A stretch of 64,000 bases of DNA from Nesterenkonia halotolerans (GTDB lineage Bacteria > Actinomycetota > Actinomycetes > Actinomycetales > Micrococcaceae), in assembly GCF_014874065.1 (NCBI RefSeq), contig NZ_JADBEE010000001.1:806001-870000 (forward strand), read 5' to 3'. The notes beneath the pieces were generated by a model. That model was not told where the DNA came from. It saw only the letters and a program-made list of their open reading frames with translations, and searched no databases. The translations under genes were made by a program, and so were the position numbers. Positions 28,783-37,042 of the stretch are shown in pieces (the first letter of the stretch is position 1; the number at the start of each line of letters is the position of its first letter).

Positions 28783-30177
28783 GTGACCACCACATCTTCA
28801 CACGCATCAACGGTGCCCCCGCAGCCGTGGCCAGCGCCACGGGCGGGGGCACCGCTGCGCGCTGAGGTGACCGTTCCCGCCTCCAAGTCTCTGACGAACC
28901 GGTACCTGCTGCTGGCGGCACTGGCCCAGGGACCCAGCGTGGTCATCAATCCCCTGCACTCTCGGGACTCCCAGCTCATGCTCGCCGCTCTGGAACAGCT
29001 GGGCGCGGCCGTGGAGCACATCCAGGACTGGGAGCACAGCGGGGTCGCCGCGGTCCGCATCTCGCCGATCCCCAACCTCGACGAGCCGACCCCTGGTGCC
29101 GAGGCGACAGAACCACGCATCGACTGCGGACTGGCCGGCACCGTGATGCGCTTCCTCCCCGCCGTGGCCGCGCTGACCGGTCAGCGCGTGCACTTCGACG
29201 GTGATCCCGGCGCGCGCGCCCGCCCCATGGGTGCGGTGCTGCATGCGCTGCGTGATCTCGGCGTCGAGGTCACCGGCGACGGCGCACCAGAGCATGGCGA
29301 GGAAGGCTGCCTGCCCTTCACCATCCAGGCGCCGACCGGCATCACCGGCGACGCCATCACGATGGACGCCTCCGCCTCCTCACAGTTCGTCTCCGGACTG
29401 ATGCTCGCCGCGGCCCGGATGCCGCACGGGCTGACGCTGCGCCACGCAGGTGACGCGGTCCCCTCGCTGGAGCACGTCGAGATGACCTGCAAGGTCCTCA
29501 GCCAGGTGGGCATCGAGGTGAGCTATCCGGCGCTGCACACCTGGAAGGTGGAACCAGGACCCATCGAGAGCTTCACCGTGCGAGTCGAGCCGGACCTCTC
29601 CAACGCAGGCCCATTCCTCTGCGCCGCAGCGGTCACCGGCGGTGAGGTGAGCATGCGCGGCTGGCCGAAGCACTCCACCCAGATCGGGCGACGCTGGACC
29701 GAGCTGCTGCCCGCCTTCGGCGCATCCGTGACCGAGCACCCCGAGACCGACGCCACGGTCACGCTGAGTGTGCGCGGCGGTTCACTGCGCAGCCCGGGCA
29801 CCGTGGACGGCACCGCTGAACTGACCCCCACCGTGGCAGCGCTGGCGGCGTTGTGCACAGAACCGACCCGGTTCACCTCGGTCGGACACCTGCGCGGTCA
29901 TGAGACCGACAGGATCGCCGCGCTGGTCACCGAGATCCGTCGGCTCGGCGGCACCGCCGAGGAGACCGCAGACGGCTTCGAGGTCCTCTCCCCCGTGAGC
30001 CACGGCGGCCTCGTCCACACCTATGCCGACCACCGCATGGCGACCTTCGCCGCGGTGCTGGGCCTCGTGGTCGACGCCGTCGAGGTGCAGGACATCTCGG
30101 CCACCTCAAAGACCATGCCGGACTTCCCCGCACTCTGGGCCGGGATGATCGACCGAACACCGGATGGCCAGCCGTGA
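28783..30177 (+). CDS. aroA: 3-phosphoshikimate 1-carboxyvinyltransferase (EPSP synthase)
   Basis: A 464-residue EPSP synthase, sixth step of the shikimate pathway. Visible motifs: PASKSLTNRYLLLAA with the substrate-binding Lys35, DCGLAGTVMRFLPA, FDGDPGARARPM, ASSQFVSGLMLAA, the catalytic Asp region RVEPDLSNAGPFLCAA, RGHETDRIAAL and ADHRMATFAA. A 20-residue Pro-rich leader precedes the fold, so the GTG at 28783 might be replaced by a later start. It begins 11 bases after the DoxX-like gene and overlaps rsgA by four bases (GTGA). The aroA-rsgA-hisN order is common in actinobacteria. Confidence 0.96.
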   Translation: MTTTSSHASTVPPQPWPAPRAGAPLRAEVTVPASKSLTNRYLLLAALAQGPSVVINPLHSRDSQLMLAALEQLGAAVEHIQDWEHSGVAAVRISPIPNLDEPTPGAEATEPRIDCGLAGTVMRFLPAVAALTGQRVHFDGDPGARARPMGAVLHALRDLGVEVTGDGAPEHGEEGCLPFTIQAPTGITGDAITMDASASSQFVSGLMLAAARMPHGLTLRHAGDAVPSLEHVEMTCKVLSQVGIEVSYPALHTWKVEPGPIESFTVRVEPDLSNAGPFLCAAAVTGGEVSMRGWPKHSTQIGRRWTELLPAFGASVTEHPETDATVTLSVRGGSLRSPGTVDGTAELTPTVAALAALCTEPTRFTSVGHLRGHETDRIAALVTEIRRLGGTAEETADGFEVLSPVSHGGLVHTYADHRMATFAAVLGLVVDAVEVQDISATSKTMPDFPALWAGMIDRTPDGQP

Positions 30178-31289
30178 GCCGCTGGTCCGACTGGGACGAA
30201 TCCCACGTGAAGGTCCGGCCCAATAAGAAGGGCTCACGGCCGCGGACCAAAGAGTCCCCCGACTACGCCGACTCGGAGCTGGGACGTGTGGTCACCGTGG
30301 ATCGCGGGCGCTACACCGTCCGGGTGGAAAGCTCTGCAGGCGATGAACGCGTGATCTCTGCAGTCCGCGCCCGGGCACTGCGCAGGACCCCCGTGGTTCC
30401 CGGTGACATGGTCGGCCTGGTGGGTGACACCACAGGCGATGAAGGTTCCCTGGCCCGGCTGATCCGCATCGAGGAGCGCTCCACGCTGCTGCGCCGCAGC
30501 GCGGAGGACACCGACGACGCCGAGCGAGTCATCGTGGCCAATGCAGACCAGCTGCTGATCGTGGTCGCGGCTGCCGATCCCGCCCCTCGCACCGGGTTCA
30601 TCGACCGGGCGCTGGTGGCTGCCTACGACGCCGGCATCGTGCCGATCCTCCTGGTCACCAAGGCCGACCTCGTCGAGGATCCGCTGGACCCGGCCGGGCT
30701 GATGAGTCACTACGCAGAGCTGGACCTCCAGGTCGTCGTCTCCCAGCAGGCAGCCGGCTCCGCCTCGGGAGAGCCCTCCCTGGACGCCGAGGCCGTGACG
30801 GCGCTGCGCACCGCACTGACCCGTCGCGTCACGGCGATGATCGGACACTCCGGGGTGGGCAAGTCCACCATGGTCAACGCACTGACCGGTGCAGACCGCG
30901 CGACCAGCGGGGTCAACGCAGTCACCGGCCGGGGACGGCACACCTCCTCCTCGGCGGTGGCGCTGAATCTAGAGCCCATCGGGTCCCTCGAGGCGGCTGA
31001 CGCCAGGGACTCATGGATCATCGACACCCCCGGGGTGCGCACCTTCGGCCTGGCCCATGTGGCCCCCGACGACGTGCTCGGCGCGTTCTCGGATCTGGTC
31101 GAGGGGTCCGTGGACTGCGAACCCGGCTGCGCCCACATGTCACCCGAGGGCGGCTGCGCGCTGGACGCCTGGGTCGCCGACGGCCATGCCGGCGAACACG
31201 GCGCGGCACGGCTGGCCTCGCTGCGCGGACTGATCAGCTCCATGGCGGGCACCGAGGAGGCTCCCGCGGAGAAGCGGCTCGGCGCGTAA
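30174..31289 (+). CDS. rsgA: Small ribosomal subunit biogenesis GTPase RsgA
   Basis: A 371-residue circularly permuted GTPase that checks late 30S maturation. An N-terminal OB-fold (about 35-105) is followed by G4 TKAD (162-165), G1 GHSGVGKS (224-231), G3 DTPG (284-287) and a zinc knuckle with C315, C319, H321 and C328. The G4-G1-G3 order is diagnostic. The first 35 residues are basic. The GTG overlaps the aroA stop codon, so translation is coupled. Confidence 0.95.
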   Translation: MSRWSDWDESHVKVRPNKKGSRPRTKESPDYADSELGRVVTVDRGRYTVRVESSAGDERVISAVRARALRRTPVVPGDMVGLVGDTTGDEGSLARLIRIEERSTLLRRSAEDTDDAERVIVANADQLLIVVAAADPAPRTGFIDRALVAAYDAGIVPILLVTKADLVEDPLDPAGLMSHYAELDLQVVVSQQAAGSASGEPSLDAEAVTALRTALTRRVTAMIGHSGVGKSTMVNALTGADRATSGVNAVTGRGRHTSSSAVALNLEPIGSLEAADARDSWIIDTPGVRTFGLAHVAPDDVLGAFSDLVEGSVDCEPGCAHMSPEGGCALDAWVADGHAGEHGAARLASLRGLISSMAGTEEAPAEKRLGA

Positions 31290-31325
31290 GTCCGCCGAAT
31301 CCCGCCTCGGGCACTGAGACATTGC

Positions 31326-31331
31326 TAGCGT
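31326..31331 (+). promoter_or_regulatory. -10 element of hisN (leaderless)
   Basis: TAGCGT is followed by six bases and the hisN ATG. hisN can therefore be transcribed separately from aroA-rsgA. Confidence 0.6.
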
Positions 31332-31337
31332 GGCCGC

Positions 31338-32150
31338 ATGAGCTCAAACACCAGCGCCTACACCGATGACCTGCGCCTGGCGCATATGATCGCAGATTCG
31401 GTAGATGCCAAGACGATGTCCTTCTTCTCCTCCATGGACTTCGAGGTGGAGACCAAGCCCGATCTCACCCCGGTCACCGAGGCGGATCGTCAGGCCGAGG
31501 AGCTCATCCGCGGTCAGCTCAGCAGGGCCCGCGGCCGCGACGCCGTGGTCGGCGAAGAATTCGGCTCCACCGGATCCGGCGCCCGGCAGTGGATCGTCGA
31601 TCCCATCGATGGCACCAAGAACTTCATCCGCGGAGTCCCCGCCTGGGCCACCCTCATCGCCCTGGTGGATGAGGGCGAGCCTGTGGTGGGACTGGTGAGC
31701 GCCCCCGCTCTGGGGAAGCGTTGGTGGGCGGCCAAAGACGGAGGCGCCTACACCGGCAAGTCGCTGGCCGCGGCCAAGCGGCTGCAGGTCTCGAAGGTGC
31801 CCACACTCGAAGACGCGTTCTTCTCCTACTCCTCGCTGGCGGGCTGGCGGAAGATCGGCCGCAGCCAGAACTTCCTGGAACTGACCGAGACCGTCTGGCG
31901 CACCCGTGCCTTCGGCGACTTCTGGTCCTACTGCATGGTCGCGGAAGGCCAGGTCGACATGGCCGCCGAGCCCGAGCTGAACCTGCACGATATGGCGGCC
32001 CTGGTCCCGATCATCCGCGAAGCCGGCGGCATCTTCACATCGCTGGACGGTGAACCCGGGTGCACCGGCACCAACGGCCTGGCCACCAACGGTCTTCTGC
32101 ACGACGCCGCCCTGGGCGCTCTCGCTGCTGATCATCCCGCACCCTTCTGA
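31338..32150 (+). CDS. hisN: Histidinol-phosphatase, inositol monophosphatase family
   Basis: A 270-residue Mg2+-dependent phosphatase of the IMPase fold. Motifs: TEADRQAEELI, the metal site GEEFG, WIVDPIDGTKNFIRGVP, and the C-terminal AEPELNLHDMAALVPIIREAGG. Glu/Asp ligands are all present. In actinobacteria this branch next to aroA and rsgA is the histidinol-phosphatase (HisN) of histidine biosynthesis, which complements the his genes at 57-60 kb. Inositol-phosphate activity cannot be excluded from sequence alone. Confidence 0.9.
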   Translation: MSSNTSAYTDDLRLAHMIADSVDAKTMSFFSSMDFEVETKPDLTPVTEADRQAEELIRGQLSRARGRDAVVGEEFGSTGSGARQWIVDPIDGTKNFIRGVPAWATLIALVDEGEPVVGLVSAPALGKRWWAAKDGGAYTGKSLAAAKRLQVSKVPTLEDAFFSYSSLAGWRKIGRSQNFLELTETVWRTRAFGDFWSYCMVAEGQVDMAAEPELNLHDMAALVPIIREAGGIFTSLDGEPGCTGTNGLATNGLLHDAALGALAADHPAPF

Positions 32151-32210
32151 GCCCCACAGCACCCGCTGCGCCTGGGGGCGCTGCCGCCCGCTTGGCACCA
32201 CCCGTTCCAC

Positions 32211-32240
32211 TTGCAGTTTTAGGTGTGCCTAAACCATACT
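32211..32240 (+). promoter_or_regulatory. Promoter of the manganese ABC operon with DtxR/MntR-type operator
   Basis: TTGCAG (32211-32216) and CATACT (32235-32240) are spaced by 18 bases. The spacer carries TTTAGGTGTGCCTAAA (32218-32233), a perfect 6-bp inverted repeat around four bases that matches actinobacterial MntR/DtxR boxes. The mntA ATG follows the -10 by six bases, so the mRNA is leaderless. The product of the last gene of the operon (DtxR family) is the obvious ligand-dependent repressor. Confidence 0.75.
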
Positions 32241-32246
32241 GGCGGC

Positions 32247-33227
32247 ATGCGCAGAACCCTTCTCCCGGCGAGCATCGGCAGCCTCGTGCTGGTGCTGCTG
32301 CTCAGTGGCTGCGCGCCTGCTGATTCTTCCGCGCAGCGGGGAACACAGGAGGGTGAGGCGGGTGATCTGCCCGTGGTCCTCGCCAGCTTCTCCGTGCTGG
32401 AAGACATGGCCTCTGCCGTGGGCGGGGATCGGGTCGATACGCGCAGCATCACGCCTCCCGGAGCAGAGGTCCACGAGTACTCCCCCACCCCCGGGGATCT
32501 CCGCGACACGGCAGAGGCGGATCTGATCCTCTTCAACGGCCTGGGACTGGAGGCCTGGTACGAGCAGTTCCTCACCCACACCTCCGCCGAGGTGCTCATG
32601 GTCTCCGAGGGCGTGCAGACCCTCCCGGTAACGCGGCTGCCCAGCGCCAGCGAGCCCACAGATGACGAAGCGGCTCAAGCTGAGCAGAAGGATCTGCCGG
32701 TGAATCCCCATGCCTGGATGTCCCCGGCCCAGGCCATGATCTACGTCGACAACATCGAAGCCGCGCTGAGTGAGCTCTCTCCCGCCGATGCCGACACATT
32801 CGCGAAGAACGCCGAGGACTACCGCGGTGAGATCCGGCGCATCTGGCAGGAGGCGGCCGCACAGCTGGACCCGCTGCAGGCTGCGGGCCCGGTCCACCTG
32901 GTCAGCTGCGAGGGGGCCTTCAGCTACCTCGCGCAGGATCTCGGACTCAGTGAGCACTACCTCTGGCCGCTCAATGCCGAGGACCAGGGAAGCCCGCAGC
33001 AGGTGGAGGCCCAGATTCGCTACGTCACGGAGAATCAGGTCCCGGCGGTGTTCTGTGAATCCACGGTGAACGACGCAGCCCAGCAGCAGGTCGCCGAGTC
33101 CACTGACGCGGAGCTCAGCGAACCGCTGCATGTGGATTCCATCACTGAGGCAGACGGGCCGGCGCCCAGCTATCTCGAGCTGCTTCAGCACGATCTTGAT
33201 CTCATCATCGAAGGAGCGCAGCTATGA
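32247..33227 (+). CDS. mntA: Metal-binding lipoprotein of ABC transporter (probable Mn)
   Basis: A 326-residue cluster A-I metal-binding protein. The lipoprotein signal ends LLLSGC (C22). Conserved ligand regions are PPGAEVHEYSPTP, DLPVNPHAWMSP, and the late CEGAF and STVNDAAQQQV regions. Unlike ZnuA in this window there is no long His-rich loop, which fits manganese or iron rather than zinc. First gene of a four-gene operon ending in a DtxR-family regulator. The ATG at 32247 gives a clean signal peptide and leaderless spacing. Confidence 0.9.
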   Translation: MRRTLLPASIGSLVLVLLLSGCAPADSSAQRGTQEGEAGDLPVVLASFSVLEDMASAVGGDRVDTRSITPPGAEVHEYSPTPGDLRDTAEADLILFNGLGLEAWYEQFLTHTSAEVLMVSEGVQTLPVTRLPSASEPTDDEAAQAEQKDLPVNPHAWMSPAQAMIYVDNIEAALSELSPADADTFAKNAEDYRGEIRRIWQEAAAQLDPLQAAGPVHLVSCEGAFSYLAQDLGLSEHYLWPLNAEDQGSPQQVEAQIRYVTENQVPAVFCESTVNDAAQQQVAESTDAELSEPLHVDSITEADGPAPSYLELLQHDLDLIIEGAQL

Positions 33228-33967
33228 CCGAGGAGCCGGCCGCCGTCGTCGTCAGCGAATTGAGCGCGGGCTACCCCGGGGTGCGCGCGCTGGAGTCGGT
33301 GTCCATCACGGTGCCTCGACGCAGCATCTGTGCTCTGCTCGGCGCGAACGGCTCGGGCAAGTCGACGCTGTTCAAGTCGCTGCTCGGGCTGCATCGCCCC
33401 AGCTCCGGCAGCGTCCGGCTCTTCGGACTCGAACCGGCCAAGGCGCGACGCCGCAACCAGGTCAGCTATGTCCCGCAGCATGAGCAGGTGGACGCCAGCT
33501 TCCCCGTCAGCGTGGAACAGGTCGTGATGATGGGACGCTACGGGCACATGGGGTTCAGCCGCCGTGCTCGGCCGGAAGACCGGCTCGCCTGTGACCAGGC
33601 GCTGGAGCAGGTCGGGCTGACCGAGCTGCGCCGTCGCGGGATCGGTGAGCTCTCCGGGGGTCAGCGCAAGCGGGCCTTCCTGGCGCGGGCGATCGCGCAG
33701 CGTTCGCCGCTGATGCTCCTGGACGAGCCCTTCGCCGGAGTCGACCGCGGCTCGGAGCACCTGATCAGCACGGTGCTCCAGGCGCTGCGCGATGAGTCCG
33801 ACACCACGGTGGTCATCTCCACCCACCACCTCGCGGGGGTCGCCGACCTCGCCGACGAGGTGGTGCTGCTGCACCAGCGCGTGCTGGCCTCCGGCCTCCC
33901 CGAGGACGTGCTCACCGAGGAGCAGCTCGGGCGCAGCTTCGGCTCCGTGCTGCGGGAGAACCCTTGA
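33224..33967 (+). CDS. mntB: Manganese-type ABC transporter ATP-binding protein
   Basis: A 247-residue ABC ATPase: Walker A GANGSGKST, Q-loop VPQHEQVD, signature LSGGQRKRAFLARAIAQ, Walker B LMLLDEPFAGVD, switch ISTHHL. It overlaps the binding-protein gene by four bases and the permease gene by one (TGATG), so the operon is tightly coupled. The sequence groups with Mn/Zn/Fe importers of the ABC-3 class. Confidence 0.93.
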   Translation: MTEEPAAVVVSELSAGYPGVRALESVSITVPRRSICALLGANGSGKSTLFKSLLGLHRPSSGSVRLFGLEPAKARRRNQVSYVPQHEQVDASFPVSVEQVVMMGRYGHMGFSRRARPEDRLACDQALEQVGLTELRRRGIGELSGGQRKRAFLARAIAQRSPLMLLDEPFAGVDRGSEHLISTVLQALRDESDTTVVISTHHLAGVADLADEVVLLHQRVLASGLPEDVLTEEQLGRSFGSVLRENP

Positions 33968-34860
33968 TGGAGATCCTCACCCAGCCGCTGGAGTTCACCT
34001 TCATGCAGCACGCGCTGGCCGCGGCAGTCATCTCCTCGGTGGTCTGTGCCATGCTCTCCTGCTGGCTGGTGCTGATGGGCTGGTCCCTGATGGGTGAGGC
34101 GGTGGCCCATTCGATCCTTCCCGGAATCGTGCTCGCGCAGATCTTCGGGCTGCCGATGGCGCTGGGCGCCTTCGGGTTCGGGATGCTCGCGGTGCTGCTG
34201 ATCGGCGGGATCAGCGGAAACTCCACGTTGAAGCACGACACCTCCATCGGCGTGGTCTTCACCTCGCTCTTCGCGCTGGGCCTGGTGCTGATCTCACGCA
34301 CCCCGAGCCAGACGCACCTGACGCATATCCTCTTCGGCAATGTGCTGGGCATCTCGCAAGCAGATCTGCTTCAGACTGCTGGGCTCGGCCTGGCCACCGT
34401 GGCCGTGCTCCTGGCGCTGCGACGCAGCCTGGTGCTGCTGGCCTTCGACAAGATCCACGCCCACACCATCGGGATGTCCACCGGTGCGCTGTCCATCCTG
34501 CTGCTGAGCCTGCTGGCGCTGACCACGGTGACCTCTCTGCAGACTCTGGGCATTCTGCTGGTGGTCGCTATGCTGGTGATACCAGGGGCGACAGCACTGC
34601 TGCTGTGCCGGCGCTTCGGATCGATGCTCGTGGTGGCCGCCAGCAGCGCCGCGACCTCTGCGGTGCTCGGGGTCTACGCCAGCTATTGGTTCGACACCTC
34701 CACCGGCGGTTCGATCGTGCTGGCACAGTCGGCCCAGTTCGCGCTGGCCTATCTCTTCGCTCCGGCGAAGGGGATGATTCCCCGGCTTCGCCAAGGACGA
34801 GGACGCCGGGTCGCCCCGCTCTCGACCTTCCCGCCCCTCGATGTGAAAGATCCCGCGTAG
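33967..34860 (+). CDS. mntC: Manganese-type ABC transporter permease
   Basis: A 297-residue ABC-3 permease with about eight membrane helices. The typical GEAVAHSILPGIVLAQIFGLP motif contacts the ATPase, and DTSIGVVFTSLFALGLVLIS and LLVVAMLVIPGATALLL are family-typical. The ATG at 33967 is used in preference to the TTG one codon upstream because it overlaps the preceding stop. The C-terminus is basic and soluble. The stop abuts the ATG of the regulator gene. Confidence 0.92.
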   Translation: MEILTQPLEFTFMQHALAAAVISSVVCAMLSCWLVLMGWSLMGEAVAHSILPGIVLAQIFGLPMALGAFGFGMLAVLLIGGISGNSTLKHDTSIGVVFTSLFALGLVLISRTPSQTHLTHILFGNVLGISQADLLQTAGLGLATVAVLLALRRSLVLLAFDKIHAHTIGMSTGALSILLLSLLALTTVTSLQTLGILLVVAMLVIPGATALLLCRRFGSMLVVAASSAATSAVLGVYASYWFDTSTGGSIVLAQSAQFALAYLFAPAKGMIPRLRQGRGRRVAPLSTFPPLDVKDPA

Positions 34861-35580
34861 ATGACTCCCCGCACCTCGGCTCAGGGCCGCTCGACCGCGT
34901 TCCATACGGCCACCACCTCGGTGGAGGACTACGCAAAGACCATCTACGGTCTCGCGGAGTGGGATGGAGCCTCGGTGACCGCCTCGGCCCTCGCCAAGAC
35001 GCTCGGGGTCTCCAACCCCTCGGTGACGCTGATGGTGCGCAAGATGGCCGAGCTGGGCCTGGTCGAGCACCGGCCCTATGCTCCGATTGCCCTCACCGAC
35101 GCCGGGCGGCAGCTGGCACTGGCCATGGTGCGCCGCCACCGACTGATCGAGACCTGGCTGGTGCGCGAGCTGGGGTACGGCTGGGACGAGGTCCACGACG
35201 AGGCGGAGCGGCTCGAGCATGCTGTCTCTGAGACCTTCGTGGACCGCCTCGACATGCGACTGGGACACCCTCGAGTGGACCCGCACGGAGACCCCATCCC
35301 GGGCCCGGACCTCACGCTGGACTACCCCGAGACCGAGCTGCTCTGCCGTGTGCCTGCCGCCGCTGAGGTGCGCCTGGAGCAGGTCGACGACGCCGTCCCG
35401 GATGCGCTGCTCGCGCTGGACACCCACCGGGTGCCCATCGGTGCGCAGGTCACGGTGACCGCCACCGAGGGCGGCGCCGTCGTCCTCTCCCCCATGGGAA
35501 CCATGGGTGAGCAGGCTGCCGAGGACATCCGGCTGACCCATGAGATCACCCACGCCATGCGGGTGAGCCTGATTCGCTGA
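34861..35580 (+). CDS. mntR: DtxR-family metal-dependent repressor (probable MntR)
   Basis: A 239-residue three-domain DtxR family protein. The winged helix is about 20-80 (VTASALAKTLGVSNPSVTLMVRKM). The dimerisation/metal domain contains RRHRLIETWLV and DEVHDEAERLEHAVS, supplying His/Glu ligands, then HPRVDPHGDPIPGP. The C-terminal SH3/FeoA-like domain spans about 160-230. The Cys of DtxR's primary site appears as Val in RVDPHG, which differs from the iron sensor and is compatible with manganese sensing. Its ATG directly follows the permease stop. It probably represses its own operon through the box at 32218-32233. Confidence 0.9.
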   Translation: MTPRTSAQGRSTAFHTATTSVEDYAKTIYGLAEWDGASVTASALAKTLGVSNPSVTLMVRKMAELGLVEHRPYAPIALTDAGRQLALAMVRRHRLIETWLVRELGYGWDEVHDEAERLEHAVSETFVDRLDMRLGHPRVDPHGDPIPGPDLTLDYPETELLCRVPAAAEVRLEQVDDAVPDALLALDTHRVPIGAQVTVTATEGGAVVLSPMGTMGEQAAEDIRLTHEITHAMRVSLIR

Positions 35581-35598
35581 CCGCGGCGCACTGCGACG

Positions 35599-35604
35599 TA
35601 TCCT
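35599..35604 (+). promoter_or_regulatory. -10 element of the crcB pair (leaderless)
   Basis: TATCCT lies six bases before the GTG of the first crcB. With no leader there is no room for a fluoride riboswitch. Confidence 0.6.
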
Positions 35605-35610
35605 GTACTG

Positions 35611-36147
35611 GTGTCTCCATCCGAACCGTCTGCAGCGCCTCAGCCTGCGGCCACCCGCCGGTCCCTCCGGAACAAGCGGCAGACCTCTCTGGTGAAGCTG
35701 ATCGCACTGGTGGCTTTCGCAGGAGCCTGCGGTGCGCTGCTGAGGCTGCTCGTCGGTGAGCTCATCCCCGAGCAGGGGATGAAGTTCCCGTGGACCACGC
35801 TGGCGATCAACCTGAGCGGGTCGGGTCTGCTGGGTCTGCTGACCGGGGTCGCGCATGTTCGACCATGGATGCCCGACTGGGTGGTGCCGACCTTCGGCAC
35901 GGGCCTGATCGCGTCCTACACGACCTTCTCCGCGGTGATCCTCGCCGTCATGCCGTCCGTCCCCGGTGACGCCTACGACGGTCTCGCCGCCGTGACCTAC
36001 GTGAGCCCCGGAGCGATGGAGATGCTGACCTACCTGTTCCTGAGTGTGCTGGGCTGCACCGGAGCTGCCGCCGCCGGTATGACGATCAGCCGCGCGCTGC
36101 TCGGACAGCTGGGCGCCGAGTCTGCCGATCTGCGGAGGAGGCCATGA
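35611..36147 (+). CDS. crcB: Fluoride channel subunit CrcB/Fluc (first gene)
   Basis: A 178-residue four-helix Fluc protein that exports fluoride. Motifs include GACGALLRLLVGELIP, NLSGSGLLGLLTG (pore Asn) and GTGLIASYTTFSA. The 30-residue basic N-terminal extension is longer than usual. Fluc channels are antiparallel dimers; the overlapping second gene suggests a heterodimer. The GTG start is set by the leaderless promoter. Confidence 0.92.
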   Translation: MSPSEPSAAPQPAATRRSLRNKRQTSLVKLIALVAFAGACGALLRLLVGELIPEQGMKFPWTTLAINLSGSGLLGLLTGVAHVRPWMPDWVVPTFGTGLIASYTTFSAVILAVMPSVPGDAYDGLAAVTYVSPGAMEMLTYLFLSVLGCTGAAAAGMTISRALLGQLGAESADLRRRP

Positions 36148-36548
36148 TCTCCGAACTGAGCCTGCTGATCGTCCTGGGGGTCGCCGTCGGAGGCGCCGCG
36201 GGCGCCGTGCTGCGCTTCCTGCTGGATCGGTACCTTCCGGGTGGCCTGCTGGCGGCCAATGTTCTTGCCTGCCTCGCGCTGGGATACCTCTACGGGGAGC
36301 TGTCCTGGCTCGCCGAGACCGGGCGGGTGGCCGAGGACGGACTGCTCTCGGGTCCGGTGGCCACCACGCTCGCGCTCGGCGTCCTGGGCGGGCTGAGCAC
36401 CTTCGCCACGGTCTCGCTGCGGGTCGCGCAGCGTTGGATGGCGGGACAGCGTCTTCGCGCCATCGGTCTCTGGACGGCGCATATCGGACTGGGCTTCGGG
36501 GCGGCCGCGCTGGGCATTGCACTGTCCAGACTGCCGGGGCTATACTGA
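36144..36548 (+). CDS. crcB: Fluoride channel subunit CrcB/Fluc (second gene)
   Basis: A 134-residue Fluc protein with four helices. Motifs are GGAAGAVLRFLLDRYLPGG, LAANVLACLALGYLYG (pore Asn) and GVLGGLSTFATVS. It overlaps the first crcB by four bases (ATGA). The two subunits have opposite charge patterns at their N-termini, as expected for a dual pair inserted in opposite orientations. The ssrA promoter lies inside the last codons. Confidence 0.93.
   Translation: MISELSLLIVLGVAVGGAAGAVLRFLLDRYLPGGLLAANVLACLALGYLYGELSWLAETGRVAEDGLLSGPVATTLALGVLGGLSTFATVSLRVAQRWMAGQRLRAIGLWTAHIGLGFGAAALGIALSRLPGLY
36517..36546 (+). promoter_or_regulatory. Probable ssrA promoter
   Basis: TTGCAC (36517-36522), 18 bases, TATACT (36541-36546) is one of the better sigma70-like -10 boxes in the window. 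It would start a precursor about 65 bases upstream of the mature tmRNA 5' end. A small hairpin (CGCAG/CTGCG, near 36584-36597) lies in the leader. Confidence 0.6.
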
Positions 36549-36617
36549 TATGTCAGCCTGGCCGAGATGCGCAGGCGACGACCCGCAGGTTTCTGCGAGT
36601 CATTGATAACACCATAA

Positions 36618-36988
36618 GGGGACGATCGGTTTCGACGATCTGAGTTGATCATGGTGAAGCGGGTCGAGGATGCAGAGTGACCTCGTATAAAACCCCTCTG
36701 CAAAACAATAAGTGCCGAAACTAAGCGCACTGACTTCGCCCTCGCTGCCTAAGCAGCGACGCGAGTCTGTCAGCCTGAGTCTGCTATCGACTCAGATCCT
36801 GGCATCAGCTAGATAGCCACTGGTTCCAACTCCTCGTCGTGGGGAGTTGGGTCGACAATTTCCACGACTGGGCCCGTCAGCTGCTTGTCTGTGTGACGGC
36901 TGGGGCCGAGAAAATCTACTAGCAGACTGCACCCGGAGAAGCCCATGTGAATCCAGATCGGACGCGGGTTCGATTCCCGCCGTCTCCA
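36618..36988 (+). ncRNA. ssrA: Transfer-messenger RNA (tmRNA)
   Basis: A single-piece tmRNA of 371 bases. The 5' acceptor strand GGGGACG pairs with CGTCTCC at the 3' end, and the 3' tRNA-like part has the T-loop GGTTCGATTCC. The resume codon GCC at 36714 begins the tag frame AETKRTDFALAA ending in TAA at 36750. Pseudoknot-forming GC-rich segments fill the rest. Bases after the discriminator are CA, so CCA is not fully encoded. It works with SmpB, encoded 4.4 kb downstream, to rescue stalled ribosomes. Confidence 0.95.
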
Positions 36989-36993
36989 CAGTC

Positions 36994-37026
36994 AAGGCCC
37001 AGGCACCTAGTGTCTGGGCCTTTTTT
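36994..37026 (+). terminator. Rho-independent terminator of ssrA
   Basis: AAGGCCCAG (36994-37002) pairs with CTGGGCCTT (37014-37022), with an 11-base loop and a run of six T that includes the end of the stem. This is a classic intrinsic terminator, which also faces the convergent glycosidase-like gene. Confidence 0.88.
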
Positions 37027-37042
37027 GTGCCCTTTTCCCGCG

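Noticed and set aside
35581..35610. Fluoride riboswitch upstream of crcB
   Set aside because: The predicted transcript is leaderless, and the 30 bases between mntR and crcB cannot hold the riboswitch fold.
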